A stretch of 64,000 nucleotides of DNA from Sphingomonas soli NBRC 100801. Its GTDB lineage: Bacteria; Pseudomonadota; Alphaproteobacteria; Sphingomonadales; Sphingomonadaceae. Under the pieces are notes generated by a model. The model saw only the letters and a list, made by a program, of their open reading frames with translations. It was not told where the DNA came from and did not search any database. The position numbers were made by a program, and so were the translations under genes. The stretch spans positions 124,001 to 188,000 of the forward strand of contig NZ_BCTZ01000004.1 of the NCBI RefSeq assembly GCF_001591025.1. The letters run 5' to 3'. Shown here piece after piece: positions 8,290 to 16,696 of this stretch (position 1 is the first letter of the stretch; each line of letters opens with the position of its first letter).

Positions 8290-9834
8290 TCACCGCTTCG
8301 TCTCCGTCTCGAAGATGAAGCTATAGTCCGATGCGAATTGCGGCGCCTTGCTGGCCAGACGCAGGCCATTCGGCCCCGCCTCGAGCAGCTTGGGCGTGGC
8401 GATACTGGCAAAGACATGACAATCCATGCAGGCGGCCTTGCCCTGCGCGAAACTCTCCATCGTCGTGTTCGAGAGGATGGTCGCGGCGCTGCCCTTGCCG
8501 TTCGGATTGCCGGCAGGCTTCGGATTGCCCTGGTTCAGTGGGATTTTTTCGCCGGGGGTCTGCGGGTTGCCGGGCGTTTGCGGCCACTGCACGTTGACCA
8601 GACGATAGTAATTGAACACCGATTTCGCGGGCATCAGGCTCCAGAACCATGCGGTCACGCCATTGGCTGCGGCGGGCACCGGGTTGAGCCGGGTGATCTG
8701 CATCGGTGCGTTGTATGGATTGCAGACTATCTGCGAAGCCGTGCACCGGACCGGCGGCGCGTTATGAACGCACTTGTAGGAATTGGCCTTAGGATCGCAT
8801 TGGGGGTTAAAGAAAGTGTATCCCGGCGAAGGCTTCTGGTTGGGATTGGGCGGAAGCACCGGCGCGGACCAGCCGCCATTCAGGGCTTCATCGGGGCTGT
8901 TGTCGATATGCTCGAAGGTTGCCCAGGTCCATTGATGCATGGGGAATCGCTTGCGCGCGATGTGCAGGCCGGTGAGCCCGACGGTTACAGTGCGCTTCGC
9001 CTTGGTCACAGGATCGACCAGTTCTGCGAGCGCCGTCTTGTACCGGTAATTGAGCGAGCCATCGGCGGGGAGCGCAATCCATGAGGCCTTGAGCTCCATC
9101 GCGCCGACACTGTCGCCGAATGTGCGGACATTTCCGGCGCAATCCATATCGTCCCAGGCAACATGCGGCCCTTCGGGCAGGACCAGCCCGCCGCGCATCT
9201 GGCCCGTGTGCGGCCCATCTTCGCCGTCCTGCTTGCCCGGCTGCATGGCACAGGCGAGCTGGCCCGCCGCAGTTGTAAGGTCGAAGCCCGGCTGCGAAGT
9301 GATGAACTCGAACTCGTCACGGTTCATCATCACTTCGTAATAGGTGATGTCGCCACGCTGGCTGGTCAGCCAGTGATGCCCGCCGCCGGCCTGCGTAATG
9401 TCGCTCATGTCCAGATCGCCGGTTTTGGACGTCCGCGTGAGCACCTTGATCGCCGGGCGCTTGTCCTGCCAAGTGCCCTTCAGCACGGGGCCGAACACCG
9501 CAGCCGCCTCCTTATAGGTTTCCCAGACGAGCGGCGCCGTTCCGGTGCCGAAAGCGCTGGGCCCCACGCTGGGGTCGGGATAGCCGGGTTTCGCCGGATC
9601 GGCTTGCCAGTTGAGCGCGACGAAGCTGGCCCAGGCGAAACAATCGATCTGCGTCTCGTTCGAAATGATATTCATCGGAAGCGCGGGCGAAAGCGCCGCA
9701 TAATCGGCGCCGCACGGATTGACGACGGCAGCGGCGACGGTCTGCGCCGGCTTGGAGCCGCAAGACCCGAGACTGAGCATCGCAAGCAGACTGGCACCAG
9801 CAAACACCGAAGCTCTTGAAAGTCGCAGAGCCAT
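8290..9834 (-). CDS. Lipoprotein with a C-terminal heme c motif
   Basis: 514 residues. The N-terminus ends in a lipobox (LSLGSC), so it should be an acylated outer- or inner-membrane lipoprotein facing the periplasm. Near the C-terminus is CMDCH (about residues 469-473), a single CxxCH heme-attachment motif. The rest is a large domain rich in Trp, Pro and Asn, including WASFVALNWQADP near residue 70. It resembles uncharacterised cytochrome-c-family proteins rather than any known electron carrier. No cytochrome maturation or oxidase genes lie beside it. The start has a GGAGG ribosome-binding site just after a hairpin. Confidence 0.75.
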   Translation of the reverse strand: MALRLSRASVFAGASLLAMLSLGSCGSKPAQTVAAAVVNPCGADYAALSPALPMNIISNETQIDCFAWASFVALNWQADPAKPGYPDPSVGPSAFGTGTAPLVWETYKEAAAVFGPVLKGTWQDKRPAIKVLTRTSKTGDLDMSDITQAGGGHHWLTSQRGDITYYEVMMNRDEFEFITSQPGFDLTTAAGQLACAMQPGKQDGEDGPHTGQMRGGLVLPEGPHVAWDDMDCAGNVRTFGDSVGAMELKASWIALPADGSLNYRYKTALAELVDPVTKAKRTVTVGLTGLHIARKRFPMHQWTWATFEHIDNSPDEALNGGWSAPVLPPNPNQKPSPGYTFFNPQCDPKANSYKCVHNAPPVRCTASQIVCNPYNAPMQITRLNPVPAAANGVTAWFWSLMPAKSVFNYYRLVNVQWPQTPGNPQTPGEKIPLNQGNPKPAGNPNGKGSAATILSNTTMESFAQGKAACMDCHVFASIATPKLLEAGPNGLRLASKAPQFASDYSFIFETETKR

Positions 9835-9843
9835 AACGCCTCC

Positions 9844-9865
9844 TCTTCCACAGATCCGTGGAAGA
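9844..9865 (-). promoter_or_regulatory. Leader hairpin before the heme-lipoprotein gene
   Basis: Perfect 8-base-pair stem (TCTTCCAC / GTGGAAGA) with a 6-base loop, in the 5' leader of the lipoprotein gene whose ATG is at 9834. Its 3' arm abuts the GGAGG ribosome-binding site, so it may influence ribosome access or mRNA stability. Confidence 0.4.
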
Positions 9866-9984
9866 AAGAGTACATCATTTACGAAATAACATACGCTTGT
9901 TTTGTCTCCATTATGGCCGGATGACTATCAATCTGGAGAACCGAAGACAGAGTAGTGGGCGCTTAACCTTACGCTCCTGAACGA

Positions 9985-10356
9985 TCAACGATCCGAAAAT
10001 CGCGCTGGTGATATAAGCCGCGCAAGCGCCTTTTCGACCGAATCCATGGTGAAAGGCTTGGAAAGCGCCGGGCGATCGCGATGCGCCTCCGCGATCATGT
10101 CTCCGCCGCCGCCCGTGGCGATAACGAAGGGTATGCCGAGTTCGGCCAGCTTGTCCGCGATTGGCCAGCTCTGCTCGCCTGCCCGCAGATTCACGTCGAG
10201 GATTGCAGCGTCGCACTCGCCGATCTGCGCGAGCGCGGAGGCGACGGTGTCAGCGGTTCCGGCGACCTGATAGTCCAGCGCGTCGAGGAAATCCTCAAGC
10301 ATCATGGCGATCAGGGGCTCGTCCTCGACGATAAGGATACGCTTGCGAACAGACAT
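9985..10356 (-). CDS. Single-domain response regulator, FAT GUY type
   Basis: 123 residues, a lone receiver domain with no output domain. The acidic pocket is EDE (residues 11-13), the phospho-acceptor is D54 in AILDVNL, and the conserved lysine is K100 in LSKPF. The fifth strand reads PFVIATGG (76-83), close to the PFxFATG signature of the FAT GUY family, whose members include SdrG in the Sphingomonas general stress response. It probably works by passing or draining phosphate. It lies 39 bases downstream of cckA on the same strand, so it may be co-expressed. The FAT GUY assignment is from the motif only. Confidence 0.85.
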   Translation of the reverse strand: MSVRKRILIVEDEPLIAMMLEDFLDALDYQVAGTADTVASALAQIGECDAAILDVNLRAGEQSWPIADKLAELGIPFVIATGGGGDMIAEAHRDRPALSKPFTMDSVEKALARLISPARFSDR

Positions 10357-10395
10357 TTTCGCCCAATTGCAGATAAGATTCGTTACGCCAAGCGC

Positions 10396-12786
10396 TTATT
10401 TTGCAGCGAGAACGTCACGAGCGGCTTCGGCAAGTTGCTGTACCGAAAAGGGTTTCGGCAAGAAGGCGACATTGTCGAGGTCGATCGACTTGCGGAGCTG
10501 CTCCTCGGCATAGCCCGACATGAACAGGATCGGCAGATCGGGCCATTTGGCGCGAATGCGGCGCGCCATGGTCGGCCCGTCCATCAGGGGCATGACGACG
10601 TCCGAAACCAGCAGGTCCGGCTTTTCGATCGTGTCCAGCAGTTCGAGGGCGACCTCGCCATTCTCGGCAGTCAGCACGGTATAGCCCTGCCGCGTGAGCG
10701 CGCGTTCGGCCACGGCGCGAACCATGTCCTCGTCCTCGACCACCAGAATCGTGCCGGTGCCCCATGTGTCAGCGGGCTTGGAGCTGGCCGCGGGGCCCTT
10801 GGCCGCGACAGTCGCCTCGGCGGCGGCGTGGACCGGCAAGTAGATGGTGAACTCTGCGCCGCCTCCGGGAAGGTTCTCCGCGAAGATGAAGCCGCCGGAC
10901 TGTTTGATGATACCGTACACGGTGGAAAGGCCCAGGCCCGTTCCCTTCCCCACTTCCTTCGTGGTGAAGAAGGGTTCCCAAATCTTCGGAAGAATGTCGT
11001 TCGGGATGCCAGTGCCGGTGTCCGAGATGCGCAGCGCCGTATAGTCGCCGACGGGGAGCACATCTTCGTCCATCTGGCGGACCTGCGAGGCCGCTACCGC
11101 CAATGTTTCGATCGTCAGCGTGCCGCCGCTGGGATTTGCAGCAAGCATCGCATCACGCGCGTTGACTGCGAGATTTACAACTACCTGTTCAAGTTGGCCG
11201 GGATCGGCGCGAACCGGGCCCAGATTGCGGCCATGCTTCACATTCAGCACGACGGTTTCGCCCAGAAGGCGCTTGAGCAGGTTGGAGACTTCCGAGATCA
11301 CGTCGGGAAGCTGGAGGACCTGGGGACGCAGCGTCTGCTGGCGCGAGAAAGCCAGAAGCTGGCGGGTGAGCGAGGCCGCGCGGTTCGAATTGGCGCGGAT
11401 CTGCTGGATATCGTCATAATCGCCGTCGCCGGGCGAATGGCGCATCAGCATCAGATCGCAGTGGCCGATGATCGCGGTGAGGATATTGTTGAAGTCATGC
11501 GCGACGCCACCCGCAAGCTGGCCCACCGCCTGCATCTTGGTGGCCTGGGCAACCTGGCGCTTGAGCTTCCCCTCCTCGCCCGAATCCTTGAGGCTGATGA
11601 GCACCGCAGCATCGCCCAGACCGCGCGCACCGGCGATGGTGATCGCGACCGGCTCCTCCGGCGCGTCGTGGAGCCGGATAGTCATCTCCGCCGATTGGGC
11701 CGCGCCGCTGGCGAACCGGCGGACGGCATCCGCAAGCGCCGCCTTGTCCTCGCGAACCACGAGATCGCCGGGGTAAAGCGGCGGCGCTGCGGCATTGACG
11801 CGGGTGGCCTTCACAAAGGCGTCGTTCATGCTGACGAACCGCCCGTCGCGATCGACCAGCGCCAGGCCCGAGGGCAGCAAGGCGATCAGCGAGCGGACAT
11901 GCGCAGTGGCGCTGCCGCCGATCGCAGGCGCCGCAGCCGCACCCTGCTCCTCGTCCAGTAGCGTGACCAGCATCGGCGCGTCATCGCCGTCAAGGAACGG
12001 AATCTGGAGGACGCGCAGCGGCGTTCCCGTCAGCCCCTCCCGCTCAAAGCGAACCAGCCCCACGCTATCGGTGATGAGCAAGCGGGCGAAATCGCGCCCC
12101 TCGGCAGGCTGATCGCCATTGCCCAGCGCGCGGAGGCGAAAGACGCGATTGGCGGCGCGGATGCGTCCTTCGGGCGTGACCATCACGGCCATGATGCCCG
12201 CCCCGCCAAGCCGATCCCCGGTGCTGCCGTCGATCACCGATTCGACCTGCGCCGCCAGATCGAGCGCCTGAACGCCGATGAAGCGCCAGACCAGCGATTC
12301 ATCGCCTACCCGCGCCACCCGCGCGGAGACGGGAGCGCCGAACACCTGGATATTGTCTGCCCTGCCCTCGCCATCACGCCACGCGGCGCGTGCGGCCGCA
12401 CCGAGCGCGGTGACGGCGGCATCGCTCACCGGCAGGCTGGGCGGCGTAGGCCAGCCCGCGAACAGCGCTTCATAACGGCTATTGGCGCAGACGAGGCGGC
12501 CCGCCCGGTCCGTGACCGCCAGCGCATCGTCCGAAGCGGCAGCGAGCGCGTGCGCGACGGCCCAGTCGGTGGGATGTTCGGCTGCGTCCTCACTGCTCAG
12601 CAGGCGACGGGCGCTGACAAGGCCGCCCGCAGCGAGAATGCCCGCCGCGACGAACCCGACCGCCACCGCACGATCGTTGAGCGTCAGCAGGACAATCGCA
12701 GCCGCGAGGAAGCCGCCGCCGATCGCCGCCGCCAGAGGCAGCAGCGCGCGCGGCGATTTCACAGGACTGATGGGCAGAGACGCCAT
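10396..12786 (-). CDS. cckA: Hybrid histidine kinase/phosphatase CckA
   Basis: 796 residues. Two membrane helices (about 13-36 and 40-57) are followed by two PAS-like regions (about 75-180 and 295-400). The HisKA block is QLAGGVAHDFNNILTAII with phospho-His H430. An ATPase domain with GTGIPNDILPKIWEPFF and GKGTGLGLSTVYGIIK follows, and a C-terminal receiver starts at ILVVEDEDMV with DLLVSDVVMPLMDG. The order and length match alphaproteobacterial CckA, which feeds CtrA through ChpT and controls cell cycle, flagella and other traits. chpT and ctrA are not in the window. Confidence 0.93.
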   Translation of the reverse strand: MASLPISPVKSPRALLPLAAAIGGGFLAAAIVLLTLNDRAVAVGFVAAGILAAGGLVSARRLLSSEDAAEHPTDWAVAHALAAASDDALAVTDRAGRLVCANSRYEALFAGWPTPPSLPVSDAAVTALGAAARAAWRDGEGRADNIQVFGAPVSARVARVGDESLVWRFIGVQALDLAAQVESVIDGSTGDRLGGAGIMAVMVTPEGRIRAANRVFRLRALGNGDQPAEGRDFARLLITDSVGLVRFEREGLTGTPLRVLQIPFLDGDDAPMLVTLLDEEQGAAAAPAIGGSATAHVRSLIALLPSGLALVDRDGRFVSMNDAFVKATRVNAAAPPLYPGDLVVREDKAALADAVRRFASGAAQSAEMTIRLHDAPEEPVAITIAGARGLGDAAVLISLKDSGEEGKLKRQVAQATKMQAVGQLAGGVAHDFNNILTAIIGHCDLMLMRHSPGDGDYDDIQQIRANSNRAASLTRQLLAFSRQQTLRPQVLQLPDVISEVSNLLKRLLGETVVLNVKHGRNLGPVRADPGQLEQVVVNLAVNARDAMLAANPSGGTLTIETLAVAASQVRQMDEDVLPVGDYTALRISDTGTGIPNDILPKIWEPFFTTKEVGKGTGLGLSTVYGIIKQSGGFIFAENLPGGGAEFTIYLPVHAAAEATVAAKGPAASSKPADTWGTGTILVVEDEDMVRAVAERALTRQGYTVLTAENGEVALELLDTIEKPDLLVSDVVMPLMDGPTMARRIRAKWPDLPILFMSGYAEEQLRKSIDLDNVAFLPKPFSVQQLAEAARDVLAAK

Positions 12787-12790
12787 GGAT

Positions 12791-12805
12791 TACCGATGTT
12801 CGGTA
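12791..12805. promoter_or_regulatory. Palindrome directly upstream of the cckA start
   Basis: TACCGA-TGT-TCGGTA, a perfect 6-3-6 inverted repeat, lies 4 bases from the cckA ATG (12786), where a ribosome-binding site would be expected. No clear Shine-Dalgarno is present. It could be an operator or a small RNA structure. Confidence 0.3.
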
Positions 12806-12871
12806 GCGCGGCGTGGGTCAAGTGTGAGGAGACGCCGGGAGACAGCCCCCTCACCCCTTTTCCGACTTTCT

Positions 12872-12898
12872 TTCCCTCCCCCGCATGGGGAGAGGGAA
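12872..12898. repeat. Imperfect GC-rich hairpin after the M13 peptidase gene
   Basis: The segment has a left arm ttccctccccc, a GCAT loop and a right arm ggggagagggaa, pairing with one or two mismatches. It is 5 bases past the stop of the M13 gene. It lacks a U-tract in either direction, so it is more likely an mRNA 3'-end stabiliser or dispersed element than a Rho-independent terminator. Confidence 0.4.
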
Positions 12899-12903
12899 CG
12901 CCG

Positions 12904-14982
12904 TTACCAGATGCGGACGCGCTTCTCGGGCGGCAGCGCCAGCTTCGAACCGGGCGCAGGCGCATAGGCCTGATACCAGGGATCAAGATTGCGAACGACC
13001 CAGGCGCGCTGAATGCTGGGCGCGTGCGGATCGGTGAGCAGGCGCTGGCGCAGCGTCGCCTCGCGATAATTGCGCCGCCAGACCTGCGCCCAGCCGAGAT
13101 AGAAGCGCTGATCGCCGGTGGTGCCGTTGATCAGCGGTGCGGGAGTGTCGCCGAGCGACTTCCGGTACGCGTCATAGGCCACCGTAAGGCCGGCCAGATC
13201 CGCGACATTCTCGCCCAGGGTAAGCGCGCCCTGCACGAACTTGCCCGGAAGCGCTTCATACTGATCATATTGCGCGACGAGCGCGTCGGTGCCCGCCTTG
13301 AACGCCTTTACATCGCCCGGCGTCCACCAATCGGTGAGGCGACCGGCCTTGTCATATTTCGCGCCCTGATCGTCGAAATGATGGCTCAGCTCATGGCCGA
13401 TCACCGCGCCCATGCCGCCGTAATTCACCGCCGGATCGGCATTGGGATCGAAGAAGGGCGGCTGAAGGATCGCGGCGGGGAAGGTCATCGCCACCAGCCC
13501 GAAATTGGCCTGGGCGTTCACCGTCATCGGGTTCATCCCCCACTCCCAGCGGCGGATCGGCGTGCCGAGCCGTGAGACATTGTCTTCATGCTTCCACTGC
13601 GCAACGCGCAGGCTGTTGCCGAAGGCATCGTCGGGCGCGATGCTGATGGCGGAATAGTCCTTCCACTGATCGGGATAGCCGATGCGCGCCTCGAACGCCG
13701 CGAGCTTCGCATGCGCCTTCACCTTGGTTTCCGGCGCCATCCACTCGAGCACGTCGATGCGGCGGCCCATCGCGGCGATGATGTTCGCCACCATTTCGTC
13801 CACCGCCTTCTTGGTTTCGGGCGGGAAATAGCGCGCGACATAGATTTTCGAGATATCGTCGGTGAGCGCGCTGATGGTGAAATCCACCGCGCGCTTCCAG
13901 CGCACCTGCTGCTCGGGGGTGCCCGCCAGAGCGGTGCCGAAAAAGGCGAAACGCTCATTATCAACTGCGCTGGGCAGCACGGCGGCATAGGTGTCGATGC
14001 TGCGCACCAGCAACTGATCCTTGAGCACGCCGATCGGCGCGGCATGGATCAGCTTGGCAATACCGGTGACGGCGCTGGGCTGGGCAACGAGAACATAGGG
14101 CGCCTTTTGCGCACCGATGGTCGCGATATAGCCCTGGAAATCGAAACCGGGTGCGCTCTTCGCCAGATCGGCGATGGTCATCTTGTTATAGGTCTTGTCC
14201 GCATCGCGGCTCGCAACCCGGGTCCAGCTCACCTTGGCGATCTCGGTCTCAAACGCGACCAGCGCCTTGGCGCGCGCCGCCGCATCGGGCTCGCCGGCAA
14301 GGGTCAACACATTGGCGATGTGCTTTTCATACGCAGCCTTGGCTTCGGCAAGCTTGGGATCGGACGAGAGATAATAGTCGCGGTCCGGAAGGCCGAGCCC
14401 GCTCTGCGAGAAATTCAGCGCATAGGTTTCGGGATCCTTGTCGTCCTGACCGACATAGGAACCGAAGGGCGTGCCGACGCCGTTGCGCTTGGCCTGGGCG
14501 GCGAGCGCAGCATAGCCGGACTTCGTCTTCAGCCCCTTGATCTGGGCGAGCCAGGGCTGGATCGGCGCAAGGCCCTTGGCCTCGATCGTGGCGGTATCGA
14601 GATAGGCAGCATAGGCATTGCCGATCTTCGAATTGGGATCGTTCTTCGCCTCTTCGATGATCCCGCGCGTACGCTCCTGCGAGAGATCGGAGAGCAGGTT
14701 GAACGCGCCATAATCGGCCTTGTCGGCGGGGATCGGCGTGTTCTTCGCCCAGGCGCCATTGGCATATTCATAAAAATCGTCGCCGGGGGCGACCGAGCGG
14801 TTCATGCCGGTTTCGTCGAAACCGTAATCGCCGAATGCCGGCTTGGCGCGCGCCTGCTCGGTTGGAGCGGGATCGGTGATCGGCTGCACTTCGGTGACGG
14901 GCGGTGCGGCCTGGGGCTGGGTGCAGCCGACGAGGACGACGGGCGCTGCGAGGATGGTGGTGGCAAGGAGCAGGAAACGCAT
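12904..14982 (-). CDS. M13 family metallopeptidase, lipoprotein
   Basis: 692 residues, normal for neprilysin-like PepO enzymes. The N-terminus carries a lipobox (VVLVGC), so the protein should be membrane-anchored in the periplasm. The zinc site is HELSHHFDDQGAKYD (HExxH, near residue 530), followed by GENVADLAGL with the third zinc ligand. The substrate-binding motif is NPMTVNAQANF, a variant of the usual NAYY/NAFY. It should cleave oligopeptides. A GGGAAG ribosome-binding site precedes ATG 14982. Confidence 0.92.
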   Translation of the reverse strand: MRFLLLATTILAAPVVLVGCTQPQAAPPVTEVQPITDPAPTEQARAKPAFGDYGFDETGMNRSVAPGDDFYEYANGAWAKNTPIPADKADYGAFNLLSDLSQERTRGIIEEAKNDPNSKIGNAYAAYLDTATIEAKGLAPIQPWLAQIKGLKTKSGYAALAAQAKRNGVGTPFGSYVGQDDKDPETYALNFSQSGLGLPDRDYYLSSDPKLAEAKAAYEKHIANVLTLAGEPDAAARAKALVAFETEIAKVSWTRVASRDADKTYNKMTIADLAKSAPGFDFQGYIATIGAQKAPYVLVAQPSAVTGIAKLIHAAPIGVLKDQLLVRSIDTYAAVLPSAVDNERFAFFGTALAGTPEQQVRWKRAVDFTISALTDDISKIYVARYFPPETKKAVDEMVANIIAAMGRRIDVLEWMAPETKVKAHAKLAAFEARIGYPDQWKDYSAISIAPDDAFGNSLRVAQWKHEDNVSRLGTPIRRWEWGMNPMTVNAQANFGLVAMTFPAAILQPPFFDPNADPAVNYGGMGAVIGHELSHHFDDQGAKYDKAGRLTDWWTPGDVKAFKAGTDALVAQYDQYEALPGKFVQGALTLGENVADLAGLTVAYDAYRKSLGDTPAPLINGTTGDQRFYLGWAQVWRRNYREATLRQRLLTDPHAPSIQRAWVVRNLDPWYQAYAPAPGSKLALPPEKRVRIW

Positions 14983-15075
14983 TCGTTACTTCCCTAAAGG
15001 GGTCGAGGATGCGCTGTCTTACTCCGTTAGGTCAGCCGGTCAATCACCGCTCCCGCCGGATCAGGGCGAGGGAAA

Positions 15076-15615
15076 TCAACGCTCGGCGCGCTCGTGAGTG
15101 CGCCGACGCCACTTGCCCGCGATCCACAGCCGCCAGCCCACCGCCGCGACGACATAGCCCAGCACGCCACCCACCACCGCGCAGATGGCCATGCCGATAG
15201 CGGTGGGCAGCCCAACATCATTGGCGAGCCAGTGCAGCCAGCCGGCATCGGCGACCGCCGTATTCGCCTCCGCCGCCGTGGTGCCGAAGAACTGGAGCAC
15301 CCAGGTGCCGACCTTGTAATACAGGACGAGCAGGAACGGCGTGGTGAACGGATTGGTGAAGAAGGTGGTGAGCGCCGCCGCCGGCACATTCGCGCGGAGC
15401 GGCAGGGCGAGCACAGCCGATGCCGGGATCTGCCCCATCGGGATGAGGATGCCGGTGAACATGCCCAGCGCCACGCCACGCGGAACCGAGCGCCGGGTCA
15501 TCCGCCAGAGCGAGGAATGCAGGATCCGGTGCGCGAAGGGTTTCAGCCAGCGATTGGATTCGAAAATGTCGCGGGTCGGCAGGTTGCGGTGAGCCCAGGC
15601 GTGAAACCGCGCCAT
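15076..15615 (-). CDS. DUF2062 membrane protein
   Basis: About 179 residues from ATG 15615. The block SVPRGVALGMFTGILIPMGQ with hydrophobic segments around residues 50-75, 85-115 and 135-160 fits DUF2062, small inner-membrane proteins of unknown function. A basic N-terminus precedes the first helix and the tail is basic (GKWRRRTHERAER). It starts 23 bases after the smpB stop, so both are likely on one transcript. The frame remains open upstream inside smpB, but those residues look antisense-derived. Confidence 0.82.
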   Translation of the reverse strand: MARFHAWAHRNLPTRDIFESNRWLKPFAHRILHSSLWRMTRRSVPRGVALGMFTGILIPMGQIPASAVLALPLRANVPAAALTTFFTNPFTTPFLLVLYYKVGTWVLQFFGTTAAEANTAVADAGWLHWLANDVGLPTAIGMAICAVVGGVLGYVVAAVGWRLWIAGKWRRRTHERAER

Positions 15616-15637
15616 CAGCCCCAATTTGGGGCCGCGC

Positions 15638-16120
15638 CTAGCCACGGTCTCTGAGAATCCGTCCCTGCTCACGCTTCCAATCCTGCTCCTTGGCCGTCTC
15701 CCGCTTGTCATGGGTCTTCTTGCCCTTGGCCAGCGCGAGTTCGACCTTCGCCCGGCCCTTTCCATTGAAATAAATGGAAAGCGGAACGAGCGTCATGCCC
15801 TGGCGCGCGACCGCGCCATGGAGCTTGTTTATCTCGCGCTCATGAAGGAGCAATTTACGGGGACGCTTCGGCTCATGATTAAATCGATTGCCGTGCGAAA
15901 ATTCCGGGATGTTCGCGTTGACCAGCCAGACCGCGCCTTCGCTGATCTCCGCATAGGATTCCTTGATCGATCCCTCGCCGCCCCGCAGCGCCTTCACCTC
16001 CGTCCCGGTCAGGACAAGCCCGGCCTCATACACCGTATCGATGAAATAATCATACCGTGCGCGCCGGTTCTCGGCGACGGTCTTCACTTTATCAAAGGTG
16101 GCGGGGCGAGGACGGGCCAT
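15638..16120 (-). CDS. smpB: SsrA-binding protein SmpB
   Basis: 160 residues from ATG 16120; a longer frame to 16171 adds residues not found in the family. The OB-fold core includes [39 protein letters not shown] and [18 protein letters not shown]. The basic tail [20 protein letters not shown] is the part that enters the ribosome. It delivers tmRNA to stalled ribosomes. No tmRNA gene is seen in the window. Confidence 0.96.
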   Translation of the reverse strand: MARPRPATFDKVKTVAENRRARYDYFIDTVYEAGLVLTGTEVKALRGGEGSIKESYAEISEGAVWLVNANIPEFSHGNRFNHEPKRPRKLLLHEREINKLHGAVARQGMTLVPLSIYFNGKGRAKVELALAKGKKTHDKRETAKEQDWKREQGRILRDRG

Positions 16121-16165
16121 GGGACCGTGGCATGTAGGGAGGATGCGAAAAAAGGGAAACCCTTT

Positions 16166-16196
16166 CGTCATCCCGGCGAACGCCGGGACCCAGGGT
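16166..16196 (+). repeat. REP-like palindromic element, left copy of a pair
   Basis: Contains CGTCATCCCGGCG-AA-CGCCGGGA, itself a hairpin (CCCGGCG/CGCCGGG). All 31 bases occur again as an exact reverse complement at 16315-16345. It lies between smpB and the GIY-YIG gene. Confidence 0.8.
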
Positions 16197-16312
16197 TATT
16201 CGGGGAAGGCGGGCGTTATCCGGGCGCCGCCCGAGCCAAGGCATCCCTTGGCTCCATTTGCATATCCTCCGAGACGCGAGACCCGCGGCTCAACCGGCAC
16301 ATATGCCCTTCC

Positions 16313-16657
16313 CTACCCTGGGTCCCGGCGTTCGCCGGGATGACGGGTCGGCGGAAGTAGCGGGTCGAAACCCAAATCTTCGGCGAGATCGCGCCAGCGA
16401 GGATTTTCGCGCTCGATCAGATCCAGCTTCCACGCGCGCTTCCATTCCTTGATGCGCTTTTCGCGGACGATCGCGGACTCCACCACCTCGTGGACTTCGT
16501 ACCAGACGAGCAGTTTGCAGCCGTACCGCTTCGAAAACCCGTCGATCATGCCTTCGCGGTGCTGGTGCGCCCGACCGAGGAGGTCCGACGTTACGCCGGT
16601 GTAGAGCGTGCCGTTACGGCCGCTGGCCATGATATAGACTGCGGGCGTGCGATGCAT
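16313..16657 (-). CDS. GIY-YIG nuclease superfamily protein with REP-derived C-terminus
   Basis: 114 residues. The GIY-YIG core is VYIMASGRNGTLYTGVTSDL, with HREGMIDGFSKRYG and a downstream VREKRIKEWKRAWK block, as in small YhbQ/UPF0213-like proteins. These are predicted single-domain endonucleases of unclear biological role. The last 10 or so residues ([10 protein letters not shown]) and the stop codon are encoded by the REP-like element at 16315-16345, so the original C-terminus has probably been replaced. Confidence 0.85.
   Translation of the reverse strand: MHRTPAVYIMASGRNGTLYTGVTSDLLGRAHQHREGMIDGFSKRYGCKLLVWYEVHEVVESAIVREKRIKEWKRAWKLDLIERENPRWRDLAEDLGFDPLLPPTRHPGERRDPG
16315..16345 (-). 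repeat. REP-like palindromic element, right copy of a pair
   Basis: Exact reverse complement of 16166-16196, with 118 bases between the arms. It overlaps the 3' end of the GIY-YIG gene and provides its last codons and part of the stop codon. Confidence 0.8.
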
Positions 16658-16696
16658 GCCAGCAGCATGACGCCGACGCCCGCTCGCGGGAAGCCC

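Noticed and set aside
16121..16312. CRISPR array or insertion sequence made from the inverted repeats
   Set aside because: Only two copies in inverted orientation, no regular spacers, no transposase frame and no target-site duplication seen. REP-like elements fit better.
16313..16657. Homing endonuclease or mobile intron
   Set aside because: The GIY-YIG protein is a short single-domain type and the surrounding genes are intact; nothing suggests an intron.
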